In this document: piece by piece, positions 44,401 to 54,158 of the stretch | Position numbering within the stretch: the first letter of the stretch is position 1 | Layout: each line of letters begins with the position of its first letter | Source of the DNA: Alitta virens | Lineage: Eukaryota > Annelida > Polychaeta > Phyllodocida > Nereididae | Assembly: GCA_932294295.1 (NCBI GenBank) | Contig: OW028586.1 | Location: 11,032,290 to 11,096,289 of the forward strand | DNA: 64,000 nucleotides | Direction: 5' to 3' | Made by a program: the position numbers and the translations under genes | Notes under the pieces: generated by a model | The model's input: the letters and a program-made list of their open reading frames with translations, nothing else | Database searches by the model: none | Told to the model about the DNA's origin: nothing

Positions 44401-45078
44401 GCTACATATTCTGGATCTCTTCTTTTGACATGTCCAAACCACCTTAACCTGGAGCTTCTACATTTCGCACTGATGCTTTCAACTTTCAGTCTATCCCGGA
44501 TGTCCTCATTTCTCACATGGTCTAGCCTTGTGTATCCACACGCCCATCTGCACATCTTCATCTCTGCCACTTCCAGTTTCTTAGCCTGGCTACTGGTTAG
44601 TGGTACTGTCTCCGTAGCATAGAGCTTGGCTGGCTGCACAGCCATCCAATAAATCTTTCCCTTGACATGTGGTGGAATTTTCTTGTCACACAGGACCCCT
44701 GACATCTTCTTCCAGTCATTCCATCCCGACTGAATCCTGCAGTTTACTTCAGCCTCCACTGCTCCATCACTTTGAATGGTACTTCTAATGTGCTTCTCAA
44801 ACTACAAAAAGTCATGGAAAGAACTTCTTATACTTTAAAAAAAATTTCTGTCTAGGATTGACGCAACCAAAAAGGACTGCTGTCTAGGCAGACTGATCAA
44901 TGATGAAAAGTTTTCCAGCCCTGCATGCAACTGCAGAATGAAAAGAGTTGAGATCCAGGGAGTAAGCCACTTGTGTGTATTTGCCAAGAGGCAAATCATG
45001 AAAGGAGAAGAATTACGTTATGACTACGAAATTGAAGGATACTGGAGGCACTTCAGTATGCGCAACTCAGCTCAGTAA
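38413..45078 (+). CDS. KMT5A/SETD8-like SET-domain lysine methyltransferase, four coding exons
   Basis: Exons 38413-38439, 39526-39646, 41083-41263 and 44856-45078 join in consistent phases (0, 1, 2) with canonical GT-AG sites, giving about 184 residues ending at TAA. The SET domain starts at GFGVFATWDIPAG, has VDYHGEL, the insert and YIFYFKKNGKTYAIDAT, then GRLIND in place of the usual RxxNHS, and ends with GEELRYDYE. This is the KMT5A-type arrangement (histone H4 Lys20 methyltransferase family, nuclear), but substrate is unknown. The Asn-Asp variant is, as I recall, common in the expanded invertebrate KMT5A-like subfamily. The N-terminus is very short. Introns 3 and 2 hold LINE and hAT debris. 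A weak donor in the last exon (TTCA/GTATGC, about 45052) would allow splicing to 46070 in phase. Confidence 0.75.
40452..40623. mobile_element. Small G/C-tract MITE in intron 2
   Basis: CAGGGCTGTAGGG at the left and CCCTACAGCCCTT at the right are inverted; between them are a 20-base G run and two long C runs. ACACT flanks both sides, too short for a hAT duplication. The structure matches the other G-tract elements of the window. Confidence 0.5.
41290..41710 (-). pseudogene. CR1/L2-type LINE C-terminal remnant in intron 3
   Basis: Minus-strand frames show ESPAYMTDLLSS, LLNIPRSRT, then SFAV and in the next frame FCSIAPRLWNDLPHDVRYAG, the familiar end of CR1/L2/Crack-type ORF2. Several stops and frame changes show it is old. 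A hAT-like MITE at 41719-42056 is inserted in it, and the upstream RT motif is found at about 42,435-42,530. Confidence 0.7.
41719..42056. mobile_element. 338-bp hAT-like MITE with perfect 8-bp target duplication
   Basis: GTACTGAA occurs at 41711-41718 and 42057-42064. The ends AAGGGCTGGATTTAGAC and AAATCCGGCCCTG are inverted repeats of the well-known CAGGGCCGGATTTA hAT type, the left one mutated in its first base or two. The inside includes GGGCCTTGGGGCC and GGGCCCTGAAA words. It splits an older LINE, which dates it as younger than that LINE. Confidence 0.8.
42435..42530 (-). pseudogene. LINE reverse transcriptase fragment
   Basis: The minus strand reads GIVMLVLLDLSAAFDTIDQK, which contains the catalytic-Asp motif A of non-LTR reverse transcriptases (LDLSAAFDTID). 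It lies 5' (on the minus strand) of the C-terminal remnant at 41290-41710 and is probably part of the same dead LINE. Confidence 0.8.
44322..44810 (-). pseudogene. RTE-like LINE ORF2 C-terminal remnant
   Basis: About 160 open residues on the minus strand: FEKHIRSTIQSDGAVEAEVN, RIQSGWNDWKKMSGVLCDKK, then WACGYTRLDHVRNEDIRDRL and SRLRWFGHVKRRD. This is the thumb and C-terminal region found in many RTE/BovB-like LINE fragments. It lies just upstream of the last SET exon, inside intron 3, in antisense to the gene. Because this frame is intact, the insertion is younger than the CR1-like one. Confidence 0.8.
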
Positions 45079-46069
45079 ATCTTTGTCATGTGGTTGTAAA
45101 GCCAATCAGCATTACTTTGTGAGCAAACAGTGTTTTATGACTTGTGTTTGATACACAATAATAGTGTATCAAGCATCATTGGATTGCCTAATGAAAATGT
45201 ACTGAAATAGTCTAGAAGTCTGCAAATATTTAGCTGTGACTTGTGTGTTAGTAGATGCCTGAGGCTGACCGCGATTCTAGTGGTAAGGTGGAGTTTGAAT
45301 AAACTCGCATTGTCAGCTTCCTGATCAAACCTGACGTCTATGTGGCTGTTCAGAAAATTTAGATATTTGTGGATAATAACACCCTCACATAGAAACTGCT
45401 ACAGGTGTTATTGTTTGTTTTTTATTTCAACTTAAAAAGTCTGACATACTATTGAAATCTTATTCATGCTAGAGTCAGTTGATTTGAGTTCAGGTAAAGT
45501 GTGGAAAGGTTTCATCAGGAAGCCGATTATATGTTCATGAACATTCACCATGACCATGTCAGGGGAATGCTATTGATAATGATAGTGTGGTTCAAAATGT
45601 TTTGATTCACACCGTATTTTTGACCGTGACCTAATTTGATTTTCTTTTTGATCCAAATTTTGGATCATCTTAAATAAACCGATCAAGCCTTCCAGCGTTG
45701 AAGCTGTCGTGTTGATTAGACATCAGAAACAAAGTTTTCTTAACCTATTAATTTTGTCACTTTGGAACAGGAAACCTCAAAATTCAAGCTTCTTCTGACA
45801 GCTGGGGCAACACTGATGGTGTTGTGTGACCTTTTTGTTTTGCTCTAGTAGATAACCTGAACCTTACCCAGCCTTATGGTTTTACCATGGTGAATGCTCA
45901 CAGCTTTTGAAATATTGCGTTTTTTTTTTTTTTTTAGCTTTTGGAGCTTGTTGAGTCTTTATATTCAGAGTTAGAGTTATTCATCTCAGCTGACATTTCT
46001 AATGCATTTGGCCAAAGAACCCAGTGACATTATAAACACACAATTAGTTTTGGTTGTTTTTTTTTTTAG
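45079..46069. other. Downstream region or intron of the SET gene
   Basis: Contains a 20-T run near 45,920 and no frame with support. If the weak donor at about 45052 is used, this is an intron. Confidence 0.4.
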
Positions 46070-46140
46070 ACGGTTCTCCTGAAAATCCTTTTGAGTCATC
46101 AGATGATGCTATGCAGGTAGAATCAGAAGATGATAAATGG
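46070..46140 (+). CDS. Acidic exon, possibly a 3' exon of the SET gene
   Basis: A poly-T acceptor (TTTTTTTTAG) and a consensus donor (TGG/GTAAGT) frame 71 bases. In the frame entered with one base carried over, the peptide is GSPENPFESSDDAMQVESED, then DKW, ending in phase 0. Acidic Ser-rich tails of this sort are common in nuclear regulators. The entry phase fits the alternative donor near 45052 in the last SET exon, so a longer isoform is possible; there is no transcript evidence. Confidence 0.45.
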
Positions 46141-47770
46141 GTAAGTTTCTACCGGTATTTTTTTTGCATGAAACTTCAAATTATTATGAAACACAAATGT
46201 AATTCTATATTTTCTTCTGTTTTTGTCTTAATTTTTGTAGCAATGTAAGTCTTGACATTCTGTTTCTTTTTATGATTGGCCACCAACTACTTTTTTGTGA
46301 AATGTTACATATTCTTGTTTTATTATGGTTATAAAAAAGTTTTATTATTTTGGTATTGATGAGAAATTTATTTGAGTGTTAATAATGTAACAACCATTGG
46401 GAGTAAATTCAATCAGCTTCAGACAAGTTTATTTCTTTGTGATAGGGGTCCATATCGGTTGATTCAAATGATACGATCTGTATCTATTGGTTGGACAATC
46501 AATATTCGATATATTAACTAATACGGCACTCAACACCATTTTGCAGGAAACATTAAAATTACCAGCAGTAAGGTTCAGAAAATTGAAGAATTTCATGCAG
46601 CAACTTTATTCAGTCAAGCTTTTTGCATTAGTTCTTTCATTTCCTGTTATAAGGTGCCAATATAATAATATTATCGCCCGCAATATACACTGTTTTTCTG
46701 GGATCAGGCCATGAAAACAGGGTCTGCAAGGTGTCAACTGATTATCAGATCAGGGACCTGTTAGAGATGGACCCCAAGCTTTGGGAGATCAATGGTACTA
46801 TGTGCGCAGCTCTGAGCTTTTAATTGCCTTGTAATATGAACCCATTCCTTTTGATTCTGCTTCACCCATGGATATCAAACGTTACAGCATTTTGTGTCTT
46901 ATGAGATAAGAATATGGAAGTCAAAAATTTAATGTTTTTGCATGTTATCTTTGTTGCCTTACTCCAGATAATCATTTATCAATGAAAATTTTAGTACATC
47001 TATGGCTTCATGGAAATTTTATAAAAGTGCATACAGTAGCATCTGTGCGTTGAGCAGTTCAAACAAACTTGTTATCTGTCTTTTATTCTTATATATCTCA
47101 GAGCTAAACAATCCCCTGCTTATGAGCTCTACGTTGTTTTAAGGTTAATTATTAAGACAGTGTACATTTTTTTTGCCGCATGAATGAGGGTTTTGTGATA
47201 ATTGAGATTTTAGTTTAGGAGAAAAGCATGAATAACCTAATATCTGTGAAACTTATAAAAAAGGAAAATGCTGCATATATAACTCAGTGACCTGGTTAAT
47301 ATTCCATGAAAAATTGGTCTTGCTTCAATATTGCATAACTGAAGTAACTTAAAATGTTTGTCTCAAGTTAACTTAAAGATTCATAATTCAGATAGCTCCA
47401 ACACCTTCCCAGTGCTGCATACATAGAACATCAAAGAAAATGAAAAGTCATAAAATTATAAAAGTTCTTGGGCTCTAGTTCAGCTGTAAAATGTCATTAT
47501 TTCTACATTAATTAGCTTCAATTAACAGCATTGGGAATAAGTTTGATGTCCCCCTATACAGGTCCCAGAAAAACAACTTTGTGAAACATAACCACACCAT
47601 GTTGTTAAAACTGCATATCATTAACAACTGATTAACATCATCCCTTTTGAAGCATATCAGTAACTTTTTCATGTTAGATGTTTTACAGTCCAGTTATTTG
47701 TTGTGCAAGGTTAGGTTAAATCGTTTCAGATTGAATGTGATGCTAACTATTTTGTTTACATTTCTCATAG
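46141..47770. other. Intron-like, no firm exon
   Basis: AT-rich. A small stretch after the acceptor at about 46445 (GTGATAG) is open for about 11 codons (SISVDSNDT) and could bridge phase 0 to phase 1 with a weak donor, but the support is slight. Confidence 0.35.
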
Positions 47771-48348
47771 ATACACGGTCTGAGGATGTTGCTAGTTCTT
47801 CTCAAGAGAATCTGCTTGTCTTGGACCCAGCCTCAGATGTGAATCAAAATGAAAGTATTCCTACTCCTGTCTGTTCTCATCTACAAACAATGTCTTGTGC
47901 TCCTGTGCCTGCTCCACCTTGCTTTGGAGAGCCTACTGCCACTGGAACCAATCCAGCTCAGGAAGTATGTAACAGTTATGTGTAAAACTCCTTCATTATC
48001 TTCAAACTGCACTGAAATTGCCTATTAATTACATTTTAAACTGTCAAGATTTAGGCATAAACCAGTTTGTTTATCAGAAACCAACTAGAATACTGCCAGC
48101 AAAGGCTTAGTTGCAAAGTTTTAATGAGAAGTGATGACTATTTATCTTGATAACATGCAGAACAAGCACCTGAAATTATGGTGAGAGATATTGACTCTAT
48201 TTACTTTTAGGTTGTTCTTTCTTCAACCGACGTCGAGATCATCACAATAGAGAAGGGAGGTGGTGCTCTTGGTTTCAGCATTGTTGGAGGGACCAATGAT
48301 ACTAGTCATCCTTTCGGTACAGATGAACCAGGAATATTTATTTGTAAG
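47771..48348 (+). CDS. Two exons ending in the first half of a PDZ domain (partial gene)
   Basis: Exon 47771-47964 enters with one base carried over and encodes a Ser/Pro-rich linker (DTRSEDVASSSQENLLVLDP ... ). Exon 48211-48348 is phase 0 at both ends and reads VEIITIEKGGGALGFSIVGG then DEPGIFICK, which is the beta-1 to beta-3 part of a PDZ domain with the carboxylate-binding loop G-L-G-F written ALGF. Acceptors (CTCATAG, ACTTTTAG) and donors (GAA/GTATGT, AAG/GTTAGT) are good. The second half of the PDZ domain (alpha-2 helix) is not found in the remaining 15 kb, where a large minisatellite and retroelement debris follow; the gene is either interrupted or has a very long intron. PDZ domains bind C-terminal peptides at membranes and junctions. 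Confidence 0.65.
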
Positions 48349-48915
48349 GTTAGTGGAGTTGTATTTGTATGTGCAGTTAAAAACAATCAGTGTGTAACGA
48401 CCCGTACAGACAAGTGACGAAGAATGCAAGTTTGATGGTTTATTCGGCCTGGTGCTCAGTTCGGTTCGGACATGATTTCCCCAAATATAATATATCTAAC
48501 GGCTAAAATGCGGAGACTTATATACTCATTGATTCGAATACCTTGACGCTGATTGGCCACAGGCCGAGCGTCCAACTTTGATTGACATCTTTAGACTAAG
48601 CTCCGCCCACAAATGCACGGAGCACGGGAATGCCACAATGCTTCCCTGTAATTAAGTTTTTGTCCCAAAAACAAAGAAAAGTTAATGCTACAAATTTTTC
48701 ACATATTGACAATATTGGAGACAATGAACCTACTATGAGCACTCGGAAACCCACATGAATCCAAATCATACATTGGTGATATATATTCACAGTTTTCATT
48801 AAATTAGTAATACTTAAAAGCCTGTAGACGTCAATATAATGAGGTACATCCGTGATATTAATTGTAAGTCCAAAATAAGTTCCAAGAATAAATCCATTGA
48901 AGTAATTCCCAGTGA
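48349..48915. other. Intron-like, nothing supported
   Basis: Between the PDZ exon and the minisatellite. Includes ACGACCCGTACAGACAAGTGACG near 48,400, which I could not classify. Confidence 0.4.
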
Positions 48916-48921
48916 TTCAGT

Positions 48922-50558
48922 CATTAAAGTTGAACTGTCACATCTTCAGGTAACACATTAAAGTTGAACTGATCGCATCTTCAGGTAACACATTAAAGTT
49001 GAATTTATCGCATCTTCACGTAACACATTAAAGTTGAACTGACCGCATCTTCAGGTAACACATTAAAGTTGAACTGATCGCATCTTCAAGTTAACACATT
49101 AAACTTGAACTGTCACATCTTCAGGTAATCACATTAAAGTTGAACTGATCGCATCTTCAAATTAACACATTAAAGTTGAACTGTCACATCTTCAGGTAAC
49201 ACATTAAAGTTGAACTGACCGCATCTTCAGGTAACACATTAAAGTTGAATTTATCGCATCTTCACGTAACACATTAAAGTTGAACTGTCACATCTTCAGG
49301 TAATCACATTAAAGTTGAACTGATCGCATCTTCAAATTAACACATTAAAGTTGAACTGATTGCATCTTCAAATTAACACATTAAACTTGAACTGTCACAT
49401 CTTCAGGTAACACATTAAAGTTGAACTGTCACATCTTCAGGTAACACATTAAAGTTGAACTGATCGCATCTTCAAGTTAACACATTAAACTTGAACTGTC
49501 ACATCTTCAGGTAATCACATTAAAGTTGAACTGATCGCATCTTCAAATTAACACATTAAAGTTGAACCGTAACATCTTCAGGTAACACATTAAAGTTGAA
49601 CTGACCGCATCTTCAGGTAACACATTAAAGTTGAATTTACCGCATCTTCACGTAACACATTAAAGTTGAACTGTCACATCTTCAGGTAATCACATTAAAG
49701 TTGAACTGATCGCATCTTCAAATTAACACATTAAAGTTGAACTGATTGCATCTTCAAATTAACACATTAAAGTTGAACTGTCACATCTTCAGGTAACACA
49801 TTAATGTGTTACCTGAAGATGTGACAGTTCAACTTTAAAGTTGAACTGATCGCATCTTCTGGTAACACATTAAAGTTGAACTGATCGCATCTTTAAGTTA
49901 ACACATTAAAGTTGAACTGTCACATCTTCAGGTAACACATTAAAGTTGAACTGATCGCATCTTCAAGTTAACACATTAAAGTTGAACTGTCACATCTTCA
50001 GGTAACACATTAAAGTTGAACTGATTGCATCTTCAAATTAACACATTAAAGTTGAACTGTCACATCTTCAGGTAACACATTAAAGTTGAACTGTCACATC
50101 TTCAGGTAACACATTAAAGTTGAACTGATCGCATCTTCAGGTAACACATTAAAGTTGAACTGATCGCATCTTCAAGTTAACACATTAAAGTTGAACTGTC
50201 ACATCTTCAGGTAACACATTAAAGTTGAACTGATTGCATCTTCAAATTAACACATTAAAGTTGAACTGTCACATCTTCAGGTAACACATTAAAGTTGAAC
50301 TGATCGCATCTTCAAGTTAACACATTAAAGTTGAACTGTCACATCTTCAGGTAACACATTAAAGTTGAACTGATCGCATCTTCAAGTTAACACATTAAAG
50401 TTGAACTGTCACATCTTCAGGTAACACATTAAAGTTGAACTGTCACATCTTCAGGTAACACATTAAAGTTGAACTGATCGCATCTTCAGGTAACACATTA
50501 AAGTTGAACTGATCGCATCTTCAAGTTAACACATTAAAGTTGAACTGTCGCATCTTCA
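48922..50558. repeat. 34/35-bp minisatellite, about 47 units
   Basis: Units read CACATTAAAGTTGAACTG followed by either TCACATCTTCAGGTAA or ATCGCATCTTCAAGTTAA-type ends. At least three variants (CAGGTAACA, AAGTTAACA, AAATTAACA junctions) recur in a fixed order over several units, so there is higher-order structure made by block duplications. One unit is inverted in the middle (see the palindrome at 49767-49838). Confidence 0.95.
49767..49838. repeat. 72-bp perfect palindrome inside the minisatellite
   Basis: Arms of 36 bases with no spacer, centred between 49802 and 49803 (CACATT/AATGTG). It equals one unit in forward and one in reverse orientation. Perfect palindromes of this size are unstable in cloning and replication. 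Confidence 0.95.
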
Positions 50559-50857
50559 CCAGAACTTTCATGCCCTAACCTGTAAGACAAGGAAAACTCA
50601 TATGGAACACTTAAGTTAACCAAGTGGCTAAAAGCCACTTTAACTCTATTCATGTGTATAAAAAGTGACAAACTGTCACTTATGTAAAAACAGTTCTATA
50701 CTTTGTGAGTGGCACTTGCCACTCATGTCAAATAGGCCATTAATGAATGATCCATATATTCATCCGATCATGAATATATATACATATATTCATCTGTATA
50801 GACTGGCAATTCACCACTCCGTTCAGCACCCCTAAGATTAAGAAAGAGAACAAAATG
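50559..50857. other. Short unique stretch with small inverted words
   Basis: Contains AAGTGGCTAAAAGCCACTT and GTGGCACTTGCCAC small hairpins. No coding support. Confidence 0.5.
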
Positions 50858-51875
50858 TTATTTGCTGTCAAATGATTTAAGGTCTTCGGTTATTTGACGA
50901 TTTAACTCCTCAATTTTTCTAGGAAGGGAGGCATCCTCTGGATAAGTTAAAGTCCACATCTCAGCAATTTTTACCGCCATTTCCTTCTTATAAAAATACA
51001 TGCATTGCATGGCTGACAAATGCTTTTTCTTCTCTTGAGATATCTGTATATTTAGTTGTTCTAATATGAGCCATTCATGAAGTTGGTCTGTTTGGCAACC
51101 GGCCTCTGTCCCAGTTGCCGAATTTACCTTATCTGGGCGATCTGCTCGTAACTCTGACTGTGCTGTTGTTTCGCTTGCCATCCTCTTCGAATCTTCAAGG
51201 GGTATGCCGTGGCTTCTGTGAAGATGTTGTCTTAGTTTGGATCTTTGTTGACCCGGGAGCACCCAACGGCACCCCAGAATTGGACAGGGCAACCCGGTAA
51301 AAGCCCGTTTGTGCCTCATCGAGATGTGATTGATCAAACTTCGTGTAGTAGTAAATTGCTCTCCACAAGTACTGCACTTTGCGATGTGTGCAGGGAGGGA
51401 TGAACGTTTATTTGACTCACCGCGGTTATGCCGATCAACCGGTGATCTGTTTTGATTCCGCCAGTTTCCCCGGGACCTAGATCTGCCTCCACGGGGTGAA
51501 CGAGAGCGATGCACCGCTCGGTGATCCGTGTCTATCCTGGCTTATTATTGTATTTATCCGAGGATCTAAAGATCCACTCTCGAATATAATTGCCTCCTCA
51601 TGTTGTAAAAACCACGGCTTTTCGTACAAGCGTAACATTATGTCTCCCATAGATGGAGCCCCACCAGATTCAGCCAATAAAAGATCCAATATCATGGAAT
51701 AATCAGAGTCTAGTGGATGTAATTTGTTTTGCAACCTCATTATCATCCAACTAGACTCTGATGCCATTCTTTTTTCTACATCATTACATGGTGTTGCATA
51801 CTTCGGCTGGGCCATGTATGCCGATATGAGTTTCCTCGTCTCCATCTTTCTTTCTTCAGTCCATGCTGATATCAC
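50858..51875 (-). pseudogene. Retroelement gag-like protein with two C2H2 zinc fingers, frameshifted
   Basis: On the minus strand a frame from 51875 (METRKLISAYMAQPKYATP ...) passes at about 51,500 into a second frame (MHRSRSPRGGRSRSRGNWRN ... stop at 50858). The overlap of 38 bases and the shared composition indicate one protein with a shift. Features: an N-terminal helical part, an Arg/Ser-rich (RSRSPRGG) segment, then zinc fingers CSTCGEQFTTTRSLINHISM-RH and CPILGC-x12-H-x4-H, then a Gln/Lys-rich helical tail. The frame may extend upstream to about 51,985 (a Thr/Ala-rich segment). Nucleic-acid binding fits a gag of a DIRS- or LTR-type element, but no polymerase is adjacent. It is back to back with the retroelement leader that starts at 51987. 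Confidence 0.5.
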
Positions 51876-51986
51876 TCATCAGTGATATTGTAGTGCATCT
51901 GGCAGCATCAGTGGTTGCCGGAGCAACCCCAGATGCTGCTGTGTCATCAGTGGCAAGTTGCCACTGCTGAGGTGGAGCTACCGTAT

Positions 51987-54116
51987 TGTGGTAAATATAC
52001 ACGAGGGCGCATCGAGCGATTCGGCGCTAATAGCTCTTTACACAGACCGATCTTCGTTCACTCGGAATTGTCACACTAGTAAATTTATTGTGTGCATGTG
52101 AGGTCTGGCAGCCACGTGCGGCTTACGCTTGGGAAGTGTCACACTAGTTGTGTAAATTTATTTTAATTTATTGCCCTGGCACCAACTGTTAATTTTGTAC
52201 AGGCAATTTTTGGGGGCTTTTCTTTTCAAATTTTGTTTGTCTGTGACAGATTTTGTCATATTTCTGTGTACTGCTCAGTGACCTGCTTGGCAGTGCTCTG
52301 CTTGTCAGTGTGCTGCAGTTGTTTTTGTCGTGGTCTTGTAAGTCCATTCACAGTTTTTGTCAATTAATTCCTGTCCTGACATAGTTCTTGACTATTTATT
52401 TGAAATAATTAGTCGGTTTTCAGTTCTGTCTGTTGACACTCTGTCATAGTCTGTATTGTCATTTTTGTCTATTCTGTTTATAACTCTTGTCTTGATTTGC
52501 TAGGCTGCATGCTCAATTTTATTGCGGCTGCTGGCCAGTAAGTCATTGACTGTTCTCTTTCGTTTGTTGTCACTTTCTAGATTTTTGTGTCTTATTTGTG
52601 TAGCAATTTTAGTTACCTTTTTACGTAGTTTGTAGTACTCACTCTAGTTGTATTTCAGTTTTACTTGGCTGCTTCGATTTTTAATTGTTGCTGGCCTGTA
52701 CGATTGTCATACATGCTGGTTGTGGTGTTATTTCAGTGTTTTTAATCAGATTTTGGTTTGTTGCCGGGCCTGACTTCTTTTTTTTTGGCTGGGGAGGGCC
52801 TGGTGGTATCCTGGTTTTCTGACTTAGTTGACTCTTGCTCTGCTTGTATACTTTAATTTATATTACTTTATTGTCTAACAAGTCCATATTGCCAGCTTCT
52901 TGAGTTGAGTTACAGTACAATCCAAGTTTTTGGTTTCTATTATCAGGTTGCGTTAGCTAACAAGCTTATATACAATCTGTGTATTGTCTGTTCAGTACTG
53001 TCTTGGTCCTGTCTATTGTTGTGTCGGTTGTGTCGGAGCTGTTTTGTGGAATTACATTACAATTCTGTCTGTTTCTACGTTGCTGTTCTGTTAATTGTCT
53101 ACAGTTCTGTTAATTGCCTATTGACATAGGGCATTGTTGACTGCAATTTCTTGTAGTTCTCATTATATCAGCAGCTCATCTTTCTGAGTTTGCCAACTTG
53201 AGAGCCTGCTGCTTGTGCTTCTAGTGGCCAGCTGGTGTACTTGGGAATAGCATCATTCATTATTCCAACACCTTCACGACCAGGTGTCATATTGTGTGAC
53301 AGCCCTACTTGTCGTGGCGGGTCCACATTCTGGTGCAACTTTTATTCAATAAATTGTCTTACTCAGTTTGTTTTGCATTTGTGCGAAATAGAAATTGACT
53401 AGTCAAATTACTTGACAGCAAGCTGTGAGAATTTCTCGCAATTGCGCTTGACATATTTTGCGTGTTTGCTAGTGTGTTTTTGTTTAGCCTTAATTGTCAG
53501 TCTGTGAGACTACTTGCTAATTGTAGCTTGCTGGTCCGCAGTCTGCCCCACTTTGGCACATTTATTGTCTTGTTTCTTTGTCGAGGAACTAAATTGACCC
53601 ATGTTGCCCTGCAGGCCCAGACTGCAGTTCCTCACGGTGTCACTGTTCAGTGACTAGGTGTTGTCTTGTTTCAATTTGTCTGGTCTGTCAAGGAACTTGG
53701 TTGACCCGCGCTAGTTCTTGCATGCTTTGAACCGAGCAGTGCGATCCGGAGTCACTCGTTCTTGACATTGGGTTTAAGCGCGTGGTTTCGGCCACGGGCG
53801 CCCATATTTCTGTTGCGGTACACAAATGGTGCTGCATAACTTGCGTTCCACAATATACGAGATTATAGTATTTGTTTAGGGTCACGTTGTATGGTCTAGC
53901 CCCCGTAACCCCGGCCAACCGCATGAACGCAACCATGAGTGCCATAAATCTTCATGTTGCTACTGTAGAGCAACTCCAACTTCTACCGCAGATTGGCGCA
54001 GCTCGGGTAAAACGTATTATCGATGCCTGTGAAGAAGGTCCACTGACCGTGGAGAGGTTGAGCGAAGTCACGAATATCAGCCAGGAGCATTTGGGTAACT
54101 TGTTGATGGACGGGAG
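51987..54116 (+). mobile_element. Retroelement leader, copy 2
   Basis: Starts TGTGGTAAATATACACGAGG, collinear with copy 1 at 32702-35350 except for a 600-bp segment missing here. The shared T/TGTC-rich part runs to the HhH frame. It stops matching copy 1 right after the codons for LLMDG, at about 54,112, where copy 1 continues with its coding frame. So copy 2 is truncated at that point and followed by unrelated sequence. Confidence 0.6.
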
Positions 54117-54123
54117 TAGTTAG
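53872..54123 (+). CDS. Helix-hairpin-helix (ComEA-type) N-terminal domain of a retroelement protein, truncated
   Basis: The core from ATG 53935 reads MSAINLHVATVEQLQLLPQI, G-A-A-R, then IIDACEEGPLTVERLSEVT and ISQEHLGNLLMDG. The pattern NLN/HVAT-xEQL-xxLPxIGxA and a second turn is the helix-hairpin-helix motif of ComEA/OB-type DNA-binding domains (about 60 residues). Such a domain at the start of a retroelement gag-like protein is unusual. The frame stops two codons past the end of the shared region (TAG), so it is a truncated copy. The function, probably nucleic-acid binding, is inferred from the motif. Confidence 0.5.
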   Translation: MFRVTLYGLAPVTPANRMNATMSAINLHVATVEQLQLLPQIGAARVKRIIDACEEGPLTVERLSEVTNISQEHLGNLLMDGSS

Positions 54124-54158
54124 AATGCTACTATAAAACGTAGCTTCTGGTGGCCCGC

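Noticed and set aside
44180..44622. Two plus-strand frames of 82 and 122 residues
   Set aside because: They are antisense to the RTE-like LINE fragment, whose minus-strand frame explains the open stretch.
48922..50558. Direct repeats that at first look like a CRISPR array
   Set aside because: Units are adjacent without unique spacers, and the host is a eukaryote with introns; it is a minisatellite.
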